Part shown: positions 35,785-45,164 of the stretch, one piece after another
Layout: every line of letters starts with the position of its first letter
How positions within the stretch are numbered: position 1 is the stretch's first letter
From: Singulisphaera sp. GP187
Lineage (GTDB): Bacteria > Planctomycetota > UBA1135 > UBA2386
NCBI GenBank assembly: GCA_945871815.1
Contig: CAMBXM010000003.1
Coordinates: 1-64,000, forward strand
DNA length: 64,000 nucleotides
Reading direction: 5' to 3'
Position numbers and translations under genes: made by a program
The notes under the pieces: model-generated
Seen by the model: only the letters and a program-made list of their open reading frames with translations
Databases searched by the model: none
Told to the model about the DNA's origin: nothing

Positions 35785-36972
35785 ATGTTCGAACACGACC
35801 GCCAGCGCCTGCGCGCCGAACTCGACAGCATCCGCGAGCAGGGGCTGTGGAAAGAGGAGCGAGTTCTGCAAGGACCGCAGGGCGCAATGATCCGCGTCAA
35901 CGGCAAGGAGGTGTTGTGCATGTGTGCCAACAACTACCTCGGCCTCGCCAACGACCAGGAACTGCGCACCGCCGCCAAGCAGGCGATCGACTCGCACGGC
36001 CTCGGCCTCGCCAGCGTGCGTTTCATCTGCGGCACCCAGGACCTGCACAAGACCCTGGAACAGAGAGTCAGCACGTTCTTCGGCACCGAAGACACGATTC
36101 TCTACACCTCGTGCTTTGATGCGAACGGCGGCTTGTTCGAGACCCTCATGGGCGAACAGGACGCGATCATCAGCGACTCATTGAACCACGCGTCCATCAT
36201 CGACGGCATCCGTTTGAGCAAGGCCCAACGCCTGCGCTACCAGAACGGCGACATGCAAGAACTCGAGCAGCACCTGCAAGCAACGCAGAGTTGCCGCTCG
36301 CGACTGATCGCAACCGACGGCGTGTTCTCGATGGACGGGTTCATCGCCAAGCTGCCGCAGATCTGTGACCTCGCCGAGAAGTACGGTGCGATGCTGATGG
36401 TCGACGACAGCCACGCGACCGGCTTCTTCGGACCGACCGGTCGCGGCACACCAGAGTTCCACAAGTGCATGCACCGGATCGACGTGATGACGTCAACGTT
36501 CGGCAAAGCACTCGGCGGCGCGTCGGGCGGCTTCACCACCGGCAAGAAGGAGATCATCGACCTGCTGCGCAACCGCAGCCGGCCGTACCTGTTCTCCAAC
36601 ACCGTCGCGCCTGCCATCGCGGGCGCCACGATCGCGTGCATCGACAAGCTGTCGAAGACGACGGCGCTGCGCGACAAGCTCGAACGCAACACCAAGTTCT
36701 TCCGCCACGCGATGGCAGCAGCCGGTTTCGACATCGTGCCGGGCGAGCACCCCATCTGCCCAATCATGCTCGGCGACGCCAAGCTCGCAGTCGACATGGC
36801 GCGCCAGATGCTCGACGAGGGCGTCTACGTGATCGGCTTCTGCTTCCCGGTCGTGCCCAAGGGCAAGGCCCGCATCCGCGTGCAGATCAGCGCCGCGCAC
36901 GAGATCCCACAACTCGAGACCGCAGTGGCCGCCTTCGCCAAAGTCGGCAAGCGCCTCGGCGTCCTCCGCTGA
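35785..36972 (+). CDS. kbl: 2-amino-3-ketobutyrate CoA ligase
   Basis: 395-residue PLP enzyme of the alpha-oxoamine synthase family that splits 2-amino-3-ketobutyrate with CoA to glycine and acetyl-CoA, completing threonine breakdown with Tdh. Motifs: [70 protein letters not shown] and the PLP-lysine segment [18 protein letters not shown]. Length equals the family norm (about 398). Directly behind tdh, so an operon is likely, followed after 12 bases by a methionine aminopeptidase. Confidence 0.96.
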   Translation: MFEHDRQRLRAELDSIREQGLWKEERVLQGPQGAMIRVNGKEVLCMCANNYLGLANDQELRTAAKQAIDSHGLGLASVRFICGTQDLHKTLEQRVSTFFGTEDTILYTSCFDANGGLFETLMGEQDAIISDSLNHASIIDGIRLSKAQRLRYQNGDMQELEQHLQATQSCRSRLIATDGVFSMDGFIAKLPQICDLAEKYGAMLMVDDSHATGFFGPTGRGTPEFHKCMHRIDVMTSTFGKALGGASGGFTTGKKEIIDLLRNRSRPYLFSNTVAPAIAGATIACIDKLSKTTALRDKLERNTKFFRHAMAAAGFDIVPGEHPICPIMLGDAKLAVDMARQMLDEGVYVIGFCFPVVPKGKARIRVQISAAHEIPQLETAVAAFAKVGKRLGVLR

Positions 36973-36984
36973 ATCGCTGGCATC

Positions 36985-37893
36985 ATGAAGGCAATCGATC
37001 TCGAAAAGCTGCGCCGCTCAGGCTTCATCTCCGCCACGGCGCGCGAGCACGGCAAGAAGATGATCAAACCAGGTGTGCGCATCGAGGCGATCGCGCGCGA
37101 GGTCGAGCAGATCATCCACGACATGGGCGGCAAACCGGCGTTCCCGGCGCAACTGTCGCGCAACAACATTGCCGCACACTATTGCTCGCCGCCTGACGAC
37201 CCGACCACCGTCCAGCCCGACGACATCATCAAGCTCGACCTCGGCACGCAGGTCGATGGCTATGTCACCGACAACGCCGTGACGGTCGATCTGCGCGACG
37301 GCGAGAACTCACTGATCGTCGCTGCGAGCCGGATGGCGCTCGACAACGCGATCTCCGTCATGGGCCCCGGCGCATCGATCACCGAGATCGGCCGGCAGAT
37401 CGAATCGACCGTCAAGGCGCTCGGCTTCAACCCGATCTACAACCTGACCGGCCACGGCGTTGCTCGCTTCGTGATCCACTGCGCACCTTCGATCCCCAAC
37501 TACCCGGACATGAAGGCCGGTCGCCTGCGCGCCAACATGACGATCGCGTGCGAGCCGTTCGTCTGCGACGGCAAGGGCTACATCGACATCAAGGGCGAGG
37601 CGGAGGTGTTCATGCTGCGACGCGACATCAAGCCGAAGGACAACGTGCCTCAGGACATCATCGCCGCGGTCTCCGTGACCGAAGGGCTGCCGTTCGCGCG
37701 ACGCCAGCTGCTGGCCGTTCTGCGCGATGCGCGCAAGGTCGAGGACGCGATCAAGCTGCTGACCAAGAAGGCGCTGATCGACGAGTACCCGCCGCTGTGC
37801 GAGAAGCCCGGCGTGCGCGTCGCGCAGACGGAACACACGATCTTCATCAGCGAAACCGGAGCCGAGGTCATGACGCGACTGCCGGCGTCTTGA
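36985..37893 (+). CDS. Methionine aminopeptidase, type II (archaeal/eukaryotic type)
   Basis: 302 residues. It removes the initiator methionine from new proteins using two metal ions. The pita-bread fold ligands are seen: KLDLGTQVDGYVTDNAVTV (two Asp), YNLTGHGVARFVIH (His), TIACEPFVCDG (Glu) and QTEHTIFISE (Glu). The order and spacing, with about 70 residues between the histidine-proximal and final ligands and an N-terminus starting MKAIDLEKLRRSGFISATARE, match archaeal type II enzymes rather than bacterial MapA. Whether a bacterial type I enzyme exists elsewhere is unknown. It may be co-transcribed with tdh-kbl. Confidence 0.88.
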   Translation: MKAIDLEKLRRSGFISATAREHGKKMIKPGVRIEAIAREVEQIIHDMGGKPAFPAQLSRNNIAAHYCSPPDDPTTVQPDDIIKLDLGTQVDGYVTDNAVTVDLRDGENSLIVAASRMALDNAISVMGPGASITEIGRQIESTVKALGFNPIYNLTGHGVARFVIHCAPSIPNYPDMKAGRLRANMTIACEPFVCDGKGYIDIKGEAEVFMLRRDIKPKDNVPQDIIAAVSVTEGLPFARRQLLAVLRDARKVEDAIKLLTKKALIDEYPPLCEKPGVRVAQTEHTIFISETGAEVMTRLPAS

Positions 37894-37902
37894 GCGAGTC
37901 CG

Positions 37903-39033
37903 ATGCGCATCGGACTCGATTCTCGTGAGGCCTTCCGTCCAGAACCGCGTGGCATCGGGCTCTACACAAGACACCTGATCCGCGAGTTCACCGAGCTGTG
38001 CCCTCACAACGAGTTCCTGCTCTACCACCAGTTGCCGCCGCCCCCGGACCTCACCGTTCCGCCGTCGATGCGCGCAGTGCTCACCGATATGCCTGGTGGT
38101 CGCTTTCACCTGTGGGAACGCCTGCAGATGCCGTGGCGCATGCGCCGCGACAAACTCGACGTCTACCACGGCACCTACAACACACTGCCGCCGCGATGGC
38201 GACCGTTTCGCTGCCCGCCAATGGTCGTCACGTTGCACGACGTGCTGGTGACCTACTGGCCTGACGATGGCACGGACCCGTTCGTCCGCTACGCGCGACA
38301 GGTCACACAGCGCGTAGTGCGCGAGGCCTCGCTGATCCTCACCGTCAGCGAATGGTCGCGCAAAGACATCTGCGACCGCTTCGACTGCGACCCAAGCAAA
38401 GTGCGCTTGTCGCTGAACGGACTCCACCCCGACTTTCTCGCCGGCCCCCCCGAGGGCGCAGCAGCCGCGGCGCGCGCGAAGTGGGCCGAGGGTCGCCCGT
38501 ATCTCTATTCGCCCGGTGCGCCGCTCGAACGCAAGAACACCGGCCGCCTCATCGAGGCCTTCGCCCTGTTGCGTGAGCGGCGAAAGAGCTTGCCGTACCT
38601 GCTGGTGATCACCGGCCTTGGCAAGTCGGTCGATCGCTTCCGGGATCGCGCTGCCAGAGCTGGCTGCCTCGATCACGTGCGCTTCGTACCGTACGTGCCG
38701 CTGGCTGAGCTGATCGGGCTCTACGCCGGCGCCGATCTCGCGGTCTACCCGAGCCTGGTCGAAGGCTGGGGGATCCCCGTCACCGAAGCCCTGGTGCTCG
38801 GCACGCCGGTCGCGACCAGCAATACGTCGGCGATGCCCGAGGCCGGCGGCGAGCACGCGTCGTACTTCGACCCCAACTCGAAGGAAGCGATCGCAACGGT
38901 GCTCGAACACGCAATCGACCGATTGGCCGATTGGCCGAAGGTCCGCGATGCCGCCATCGCGCGCGCGCGCCGACTGACGTGGCGCAGCACGGCGGCAGGC
39001 GTGCTCGCGGCGTATCGAGAGCTGGCGCGATGA
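37903..39033 (+). CDS. GT4 family glycosyltransferase
   Basis: 376-residue GT-B enzyme: GLDSREAFRPEPRGIGLYTRHL at the acceptor side, TLHDVLVTYWPDD, LILTVSEWSRKDICDRF, YSPGAPLERKNTGRLIEAF and LVEGWGIPVTEALVLGTPVA with the E-x7-E pair. It resembles mannosyltransferases that act on polyprenol-linked or lipid acceptors, but specificity is not visible. It lies nine bases after the methionine aminopeptidase and overlaps the GT87-like gene by four bases (ATGA), which ties it to that membrane enzyme. Confidence 0.9.
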   Translation: MRIGLDSREAFRPEPRGIGLYTRHLIREFTELCPHNEFLLYHQLPPPPDLTVPPSMRAVLTDMPGGRFHLWERLQMPWRMRRDKLDVYHGTYNTLPPRWRPFRCPPMVVTLHDVLVTYWPDDGTDPFVRYARQVTQRVVREASLILTVSEWSRKDICDRFDCDPSKVRLSLNGLHPDFLAGPPEGAAAAARAKWAEGRPYLYSPGAPLERKNTGRLIEAFALLRERRKSLPYLLVITGLGKSVDRFRDRAARAGCLDHVRFVPYVPLAELIGLYAGADLAVYPSLVEGWGIPVTEALVLGTPVATSNTSAMPEAGGEHASYFDPNSKEAIATVLEHAIDRLADWPKVRDAAIARARRLTWRSTAAGVLAAYRELAR

Positions 39034-40439
39034 CCGAGTCCGCAGCCACCTTCGACCGGAGCAGCCGATCGGCGAAGCAGCTGTTCACCGTGTCGCTGGT
39101 GGCCCACGGGATCTTGCTCGCCTGCGCCCTCCGGCACCGGTTCTTCTGGGGCGGCGACATGGCGCCGTATCTGCATCTCGCCGAGACCGCAGGGCTCGTT
39201 GCGTTTGCGGTCGTCGGCGGTCTTGCCTACGTGCGCGCGCTGCGCCGTGCCCCCGAGCTGCCGGCGCAAACGTGGCTGCGCTTTGGCCTGCTGCTGACGG
39301 CGCTCGCGACACTCTCGCCTCACTTCCTCAGCAACGACCTGTGGGATTACCTCGCCCGCGGTCGCGTCGCGGTGCTCGGCCACGATCCGTATCTCACGAC
39401 GGTTGCTGCCCTGCGCTCCGACCCGGCGATGTCGGAGTTCGCTGCGCGCGCCAATTGGCCAGGATGGGTGATGCCCTACGGCCCAGTGGCAGCAGTCCTG
39501 CAGTGGCTGTGCGCCGTGCCGGATTCGCCGTGGCTCGGTGCCTACCTATGGAAAGGGCTCGCCGCCGCCGCCCACGTCGCGACCGCGCTCAGCCTCGCCG
39601 CCACCACGCGCTCACTGTCCAACGAGGCGAACGCGCGCCGCATGCTCGTGCTGTGGCTATGGAACCCATGGCTGCTGCTCGAGAGTGCAGGCTCCGGGCA
39701 CAACGATGCCTTCGTCGCCCTCGGCCTCGCCGCCTGCGGCCACGCGATCGCACAGGCGCGGTTCGCCGTGGGCTCACTCGCCTACGGGGTTGCGATGTTG
39801 GTCAAGCACGGCAGTCCGACGCTGGCGCCGCTGCTGCTCGCCGCCGCCTTCCGCCAGCGGCGACTCGTGCCCTTCGCGATCGGCACCGGACTGGTGGCGA
39901 CGATCCTCGCCGTGGCTTGGCTCTTGTCGTGGAGCGCGCCATCTGGCCTCGATTGGATCACCGATCAGGCGAACGTCGCGCAGGGGTCGTTGTCGTCACT
40001 GCTCGCTGCGCATGTCGGCTCGGGCGCTGGCGTCGCGGCGACGTGGATCGGCACCGGCCTGCTCGTTGCCCTGTTGGTGCACGGCGCGATCGCGCTGCGC
40101 GACGCGAGGTCGTTCGGTCGCCACGGCGCCCTGGCGACAATCGTGCTCGTGCTGTTCTGCGTGCCCAACTTCGCGCCCTGGTACCACCTCTGGTGGCTGC
40201 CATTGGTCGCCGTGGCCGACGCCCGCGCGCTCGATCGAGCGCTTGTCGTGCTCGCGTTCACGGGGCCCGTCAGCTACGCGGTGTTCACGGCGACGCACGC
40301 GTTCGGCCAAGCCCACGAAGCGTGGGCCTGGGCCGCTGCCGCGCTGCCGCCCGCAGCCATCGTGCTGGGCAGCGCACGAGAACTGCTCAGCAACCGCTGC
40401 GGCCCTTCGGATTCGGCGGCAACGCCTGCGCCTTCTTGA
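39030..40439 (+). CDS. GT87-like (DUF2029) integral membrane glycosyltransferase
   Basis: 469 residues with about ten to twelve membrane helices. The signature SNDLWDYLARGRVAVLGHDPY with the acidic pair is typical of polyprenol-phosphate-mannose-using enzymes of the GT87 / DUF2029 type. A second conserved loop is VLWLWNPWLLLESAGSGHNDAF, and PNFAPWYHLWWLPLVA lies near the end. It would act on the outer face of the membrane. ATG 39030 overlaps the previous stop. Its 3' end overlaps the convergent leucine dehydrogenase gene by 53 bases. Confidence 0.82.
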   Translation: MTESAATFDRSSRSAKQLFTVSLVAHGILLACALRHRFFWGGDMAPYLHLAETAGLVAFAVVGGLAYVRALRRAPELPAQTWLRFGLLLTALATLSPHFLSNDLWDYLARGRVAVLGHDPYLTTVAALRSDPAMSEFAARANWPGWVMPYGPVAAVLQWLCAVPDSPWLGAYLWKGLAAAAHVATALSLAATTRSLSNEANARRMLVLWLWNPWLLLESAGSGHNDAFVALGLAACGHAIAQARFAVGSLAYGVAMLVKHGSPTLAPLLLAAAFRQRRLVPFAIGTGLVATILAVAWLLSWSAPSGLDWITDQANVAQGSLSSLLAAHVGSGAGVAATWIGTGLLVALLVHGAIALRDARSFGRHGALATIVLVLFCVPNFAPWYHLWWLPLVAVADARALDRALVVLAFTGPVSYAVFTATHAFGQAHEAWAWAAAALPPAAIVLGSARELLSNRCGPSDSAATPAPS

Positions 40440-41499
40440 CTCCTCGCGCATCTGCGATGATGCGTTCCGCAAGGCGGTCGGCGGCGTCGCTCGGCGGGAT
40501 CCGCTCTTCCTTGCTGATGGTCCACAGTTCCTTGAGGGCCTGCGGAATGCGCTCGATGCGGCTCAGCGCGACCTTCTCGTCGTAACCACCAGGGTTGAAC
40601 TCGACGGAGACGTTGACGATGCCGCCGGCGTTGATCACGTAGTCCGGCGCATAGAGGATGTCGCGGTCGGCGAGCACCTTGCCATGGCGCGGCTCCAGCA
40701 GCAGGTTGTTGGCGGCCCCGGCGATGATCGGGCACTTGAGGCCGGGAATCGTCTGGTCGTTGATGACGGCGCCGAGGGCGCACGGCGCGAACACGTCGCA
40801 CGGCATCGTCATCACTTGCTTCTCGTCCACTGGCTTCACACCGATCTCCGACTGCAACTGGCCGAGGCGCTCGATGTTGCGGTCGGCGGCGAAGACGGTG
40901 GCGCCGGCTTCGATCAAGCGGCGAGCGAGCGCGGAGCCGACGGCGCCGATGCCCTGGATCACCACGGTTCGGCCCTTCGGATTGTCGTTGCCGAACTTCC
41001 AGCCCAGCGCGGCGCGAATGCCGAGGTAGACGCCGTAGGCAGTGTAGGGCGATGGGTTGCCGCTGCCGCCATCCTTGCGGGCGAGGCCGGTTACGTGCTT
41101 CGTCGCTCGGCGAATGACCTCAAGGTCTTCGATCGAGGTATTGACGTCCTCGGCCGTGATGTAGCGACCGCCGAGCGCATCGATGAACCGCCCCATTGCG
41201 AGGTAGAGGGCTTCGCTCTTGATCGTCTTCGGATCGCCGACGATCACCGCCTTGCCGCCGCCGAGGCCCGTGTGCGCCACGGCCGACTTGAAGCTCATGC
41301 CGCGGGACAGGCGCTTCACGTCGAACAAAGCGTCGTCATCCGACGCGTAGGGCCACATGCGCAAACCGCCGAGGGACGGACCCAGCGTCGTGTCATGCAC
41401 AGCAATGAAGGCGCGTAGGCCGGACTTCGCGTCGGTGCCACGGACGACGCGTTCATAGCCGTCGACCTTGATGTCAGTAATCTGGAGGGAGTCGGTCAC
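40387..41499 (-). CDS. Leucine dehydrogenase (Glu/Leu/Phe/Val dehydrogenase family)
   Basis: 370 residues. It deaminates branched-chain amino acids to 2-oxoacids with NAD+, or runs in reverse. Motifs: PSLGGLRMWPYASDDDAL, the catalytic lysine in AHTGLGGGKAVIVGD, YITAEDVNTSIEDLEVI, the Rossmann fold VVIQGIGAVGSALARRLIEAG and PDYVINAGGIVNVSVE. Length fits leucine dehydrogenase (about 365) better than glutamate dehydrogenase. The C-terminus overlaps the GT87-like gene tail to tail. No neighbour suggests a larger pathway. Confidence 0.93.
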   Translation of the reverse strand: MTDSLQITDIKVDGYERVVRGTDAKSGLRAFIAVHDTTLGPSLGGLRMWPYASDDDALFDVKRLSRGMSFKSAVAHTGLGGGKAVIVGDPKTIKSEALYLAMGRFIDALGGRYITAEDVNTSIEDLEVIRRATKHVTGLARKDGGSGNPSPYTAYGVYLGIRAALGWKFGNDNPKGRTVVIQGIGAVGSALARRLIEAGATVFAADRNIERLGQLQSEIGVKPVDEKQVMTMPCDVFAPCALGAVINDQTIPGLKCPIIAGAANNLLLEPRHGKVLADRDILYAPDYVINAGGIVNVSVEFNPGGYDEKVALSRIERIPQALKELWTISKEERIPPSDAADRLAERIIADARGVKKAQALPPNPKGRSGC

Positions 41500-41571
41500 G
41501 GCAATGCGGGGGTTCGGGGTCCGATTGAGGGCGAAGGATGATAGGCGTGGGGCTCGGACCGCGCCATCGTT

Positions 41572-41590
41572 GCGCCGGGGTTCCCGGCGC
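41572..41590. terminator. Perfect 8-bp hairpin between gdh-like and GT2 genes
   Basis: GCGCCGGG (41572-41579), three-base loop, CCCGGCGC (41583-41590). On the plus strand it is followed by GCCTTTGG, only a weak T-run; on the minus strand, where both flanking genes lie, there is none. It may slow or end the GT2 transcript, but intrinsic termination is doubtful. Confidence 0.35.
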
Positions 41591-41670
41591 GCCTTTGGTC
41601 AATGCCCATCCGCCCTGGCGCACAAGGGGCGGCGCCATGGACAAACTGGCCCGACCTCGAGCCCGTTGGG

Positions 41671-42558
41671 CTACCGCCCAGCAACGGGTCGGAGGCGACT
41701 GCGCAGCCACAGGCGGAAGCCCTTCCAGGAGAGCGACAACCGATTGGCCTCGGCGATCAAGCGACGCGCCTCGGTCGCCCCGCCGTCGACGCGACCCTCC
41801 AACAGGTCCCAGGCAAGGTCGAGTCGCACCCCGGCACGGCGGCGGCGGACCAGCGCGTGTTGACGATCGCCCGCGAGTCCCGCCAGTTCGACCTTGTCCA
41901 AGATGCGCTCGACGCCGCGGAGGAATCGAGTGTTGGCCGAGAGCGAAACCCCATGGCGGCGGTAGCACGCCAGCGGTTCGGCCAAGTACGCGAGGGGCTG
42001 CTCGCGAGCGAGCCTTAGCCACAGATCGTAGTCCTCGGTCGCGATCAGCGTCGGGTCCTCATCAAACAGGCCGACGCGCACGAGTGCATCGCGGCGGGCG
42101 ACCACCGTGCTGCAGATCACCGGGTTCGAGACCAGCAGGGTCTCGAAGTTCAGCGTCTCCGGCACGTCGCGACCCCGGTTCTTCGGCGCTCCCTCCACAT
42201 CGCCATCGACCAGCCATGCGTCGCTGCAGATGGCATCGGCGCCGAGCTCGCGCAGTCGCCGCGTCTGCACTTCGAGCTTGGTGTTCGCAAACCAGTCGTC
42301 AGCATCGAGGAACGCCACCAGTGGCGCACTCGATTCGCGGACGCCGCGGTTGCGCGCCGCGCCCGGACCGCGCTGCAACTGGCGGACGACCTTTGCCCCC
42401 AGCTCGGCTGCGATCGTCGGCGTCGCGTCACTCGAACCATCGTCGACGACGACCACTTCGCGCGGGGGTTGCGTCTGCGCCCGCAGCGACTTCAGGGCGG
42501 CCGGGAGCCACGGTGCGGCGTTGTAGGCCGGGATCACGACCGCCACCGCCTCGCTCAC
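41671..42558 (-). CDS. GT2 family glycosyltransferase
   Basis: 295-residue GT-A fold enzyme: VAVVIPAYNAAPWLPAALKSL, VVVVDDGSSDATPTIAAE, GPGAARNRGVRES and VAFLDADDWFANTKLEV with the DxD, then TEDYDLWLRLA. It adds sugars from nucleotide donors in the cytoplasm. GTG 42558 overlaps the stop of the flippase gene (GTGA), so the two are coupled and probably build and export one glycan repeat. The C-terminal 70 residues are basic and helical. Confidence 0.92.
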   Translation of the reverse strand: MSEAVAVVIPAYNAAPWLPAALKSLRAQTQPPREVVVVDDGSSDATPTIAAELGAKVVRQLQRGPGAARNRGVRESSAPLVAFLDADDWFANTKLEVQTRRLRELGADAICSDAWLVDGDVEGAPKNRGRDVPETLNFETLLVSNPVICSTVVARRDALVRVGLFDEDPTLIATEDYDLWLRLAREQPLAYLAEPLACYRRHGVSLSANTRFLRGVERILDKVELAGLAGDRQHALVRRRRAGVRLDLAWDLLEGRVDGGATEARRLIAEANRLSLSWKGFRLWLRSRLRPVAGR

Positions 42559-44081
42559 GCCGGTCTCCGCCGCAGCTTCGCGATCACGCCGCGGAAAATG
42601 TCGCCGATGTAGCGGAAGTCCGACAGGTGCACGACCAGACAGGTCCAGGAGGCGATGCCCGTGTTCCGCGAGTAGGCCCAGACGGTGTAGAGCGTCGAAG
42701 CAACGTAGGCGACGGTCGACGCCAGTGCGGCGCCCAGGGCCCCGTAGTACGGCATCCACAACACATCGAGCGTCAGCATCACGACCATGACGATCGACTG
42801 CGCGATGACGCAGATCTGCAGCTTGTTGCGCGCCGCGAGGTCGGCCTGCAGCACCTTCGAAACCGTGAAGGCGACGGTCCCAGGGGTCAATAGCACGAGC
42901 GAACGCCCGACTGGGTCGCTCCAAGTGTTGACCCACGGGTCGCCTTGCTTGCCCGCGAGCCAGGTAATCGTGCTCATCGTCGGGTCTATCAGCATCACGA
43001 CGGCCAGCCCACCGAGCACGGACATCGCCAAACTCAAGCGCGACAGCACGGGCGTCAACTTCTTGGCCTCTTCGTGCGTCGAGCCGGCAACCTTGCTGAA
43101 GAACAGGTCGCGCATCGCCTCGGGGAAGTGCCACACCAATTCAGCCCACGTCACAGCCATGCTGTAGAAGCCGACCTGAGCGAACACGACCTCGTCGAGC
43201 AGCACCGGTTGCAGCACCATGCCGTCGCGCAGCACGGCCGGGACCGGGCTGACCGACGCAGTCCAGTTGTTGAGTGATTCCTGCAGCACATCGCCGCTGC
43301 CGAAGATCGACGGCAGCATGTCGAGAGTCGGCACGTAGAGCGCGCCGAGCACCAGCAGGTCGATGCGATGATTGAGGTAGGTCAGCGTCGACGTGAGATT
43401 GGCCTTCCAGCCGTAGCGAAGACCATCGCGCAAGAAGCCGCGATCGAGCCCGAAGCGGATGCGCACGACTTTGCGAACGAGCCACAGCACGACGATTGTG
43501 ACGATCGCACTCGAGACCAACCGCCCCCACGCGACCGCAAGCGGCACATCCCCATGGCCGACGTCGCCGCCGAGCAGGAAGAACACAGCGAAGAACGCCG
43601 GCAGGAACGCGATCGAAGTCGCGAGGTGGACTATGCCGTAGTCACGCACGCTGCCCTGCGCGAGCTGAACGGAATTGCCGTAGCTCGCGATCAAGAGCAT
43701 CGGCACCACCGCGCACCACGGAACGACCAGCCACGGACTGACGACCCAGCGCGGGTCGATCATCGGCAACACGTAGAGCGTGACGACCAGGGACAACAGC
43801 GACAGCGCGCCGCCCCACACCGTCGCCACGGTCAGCGTCGTCGAGAACGCTTGCTGGGCCGTGTAGCGTCCGCGCCGGATGAAGTAGACCAGCGACGTGG
43901 CGAGCCCGAGGTTCGCGACCGCCATCAACACGAACGGCAGCGACGCCACGATGCCCGACTTGCCGTGTTGGTCCGGCTGGTTGGCCGTCAACAGGTAGAG
44001 CACGAGCCCGCCACCCTTGTCGACCACGACGACAAGCGCGTGGACCAGGAAGGTGAACACGACCCAGCGCCGGAAGTTCAT
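42555..44081 (-). CDS. Polysaccharide flippase (Wzx/MATE-like)
   Basis: 508 residues with about 12-14 membrane helices and a typical flippase opening: RRWVVFTFLVHALVVVVDKGG. Then GLATSLVYFIRRGRYTAQQAF, YGWKANLTSTLTYLNHRIDLLVLGAL and FPEAMRDLFFSKVAGSTHEEA. Such proteins move undecaprenyl-linked glycan units across the membrane. Family assignment rests on length, helix layout and the coupled GT2 gene; the MOP superfamily is diverse and the exact branch is not clear. Confidence 0.83.
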   Translation of the reverse strand: MNFRRWVVFTFLVHALVVVVDKGGGLVLYLLTANQPDQHGKSGIVASLPFVLMAVANLGLATSLVYFIRRGRYTAQQAFSTTLTVATVWGGALSLLSLVVTLYVLPMIDPRWVVSPWLVVPWCAVVPMLLIASYGNSVQLAQGSVRDYGIVHLATSIAFLPAFFAVFFLLGGDVGHGDVPLAVAWGRLVSSAIVTIVVLWLVRKVVRIRFGLDRGFLRDGLRYGWKANLTSTLTYLNHRIDLLVLGALYVPTLDMLPSIFGSGDVLQESLNNWTASVSPVPAVLRDGMVLQPVLLDEVVFAQVGFYSMAVTWAELVWHFPEAMRDLFFSKVAGSTHEEAKKLTPVLSRLSLAMSVLGGLAVVMLIDPTMSTITWLAGKQGDPWVNTWSDPVGRSLVLLTPGTVAFTVSKVLQADLAARNKLQICVIAQSIVMVVMLTLDVLWMPYYGALGAALASTVAYVASTLYTVWAYSRNTGIASWTCLVVHLSDFRYIGDIFRGVIAKLRRRPA

Positions 44082-44170
44082 CGACCCCTCGGGCGGCTGG
44101 TGGCGAACTGGTTCACGAGGGGTACGGGGGGAGGGCGCAGCGCCGCGAACGGCGCGGGACGATCAGCGTG

Positions 44171-45043
44171 TCACCAGGGCATTTCGGACGCTGCGAAGTC
44201 CTCGGCAATCCGCGGCAACAGCGCTTCGACCTGGGCAGGTTCGAGACCCACTTGATCGTAGACCGTCGGCGCAATCAAAGGACCCACAGTTCCCGAAGTC
44301 GACGGCTTGCCCGCCTGCCAAGCGAGAGAATCGGCCAGATGGATGAGCGACGACAGCGACCGATGGAACGGGTCTCGTGCTGGCGCGTGATGGTAGCGAA
44401 TCGCGATCGCAAGGTCCTCGGGCAGTGACCACTTGATCGCGAGCACGGAACCGACGTCTGCGTGCGTGAAGCCGAAGTCCTCGAGCTCGACGTCGAACTG
44501 CTGACGACCGCTCTGACCGGCCTTTCGCAGGCAGGCGAGGTACTTCGGACCCGCGCGTTCGAGCAGGATGATCTTGCCGATGTCGTGCAGCAGGCCGGCG
44601 ATGTAGAGGTCCTCGGCGTTGCTGTCGGCAAACATCGTCGACTGTTGCCCCAGGGTGCGGGCGGCGACGCCGGTGTAGATGGCATGCTGCCAGAAAGCGA
44701 GCGGATCGAACTGCTGCAGCTTCTCGCGCTTCTTGCCGAACGCACTGAACACGGCCGCCTTCAAGGCGACCTTCTTGGTCATGTTGAAGCCAAGCACCGA
44801 CACGGCCAGCTTGATCGACGACACCCGCACTGGCAGTCCGTAGTAGGCGGAGTTGACGATGCGCAACATGTTGGCCGCAACGGCGGGGTCCTTCGACACC
44901 ACAGCCGCGACGGTCTCCGCCGACGAATTGGGACCGGCGGTGACCTCGTTGATCTTGGTCAGCACCTCCGGCATCGTCGGGAGTCCGATCGTCGTGTTGA
45001 CGAGACTGAGGATGTTGGTCTGCTGACCGGCCGAGGTGGTCAT
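44171..45043 (-). CDS. HDOD domain protein
   Basis: 290 residues. Residues about 18-215 form an HDOD domain, a degenerate HD fold used as a signalling or scaffold module: GLPTMPEVLTKINEV, VSKDPAVAANMLRIVNSAYYGLP, VSVLGFNMTKKVALKAAVF, then LYIAGLLHDIGKIIL and FGFTHADVGSVLAIKWSLPE. An HD pair is present in LLHDIGK, so catalysis is not fully excluded. No GGDEF, EAL or receiver domain is attached. It stands alone, divergent from the XrtA-type glycosyltransferase. Confidence 0.9.
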   Translation of the reverse strand: MTTSAGQQTNILSLVNTTIGLPTMPEVLTKINEVTAGPNSSAETVAAVVSKDPAVAANMLRIVNSAYYGLPVRVSSIKLAVSVLGFNMTKKVALKAAVFSAFGKKREKLQQFDPLAFWQHAIYTGVAARTLGQQSTMFADSNAEDLYIAGLLHDIGKIILLERAGPKYLACLRKAGQSGRQQFDVELEDFGFTHADVGSVLAIKWSLPEDLAIAIRYHHAPARDPFHRSLSSLIHLADSLAWQAGKPSTSGTVGPLIAPTVYDQVGLEPAQVEALLPRIAEDFAASEMPW

Positions 45044-45164
45044 GGTCTAAGATGCTCTCCGTTCGCCCCTATCGATCTCGCTGCATCACGGGCTTGAGAT
45101 GGGATTGCGCAGATGGCGATGACGATCTGCCGACCGCCAGAAGGCACCGCCCACAGACCGCGCC

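Noticed and set aside
37309-38910. 533-codon reverse ORF opposite the methionine aminopeptidase and GT4 genes
   Set aside because: It crosses two confirmed genes and has no protein-like features.
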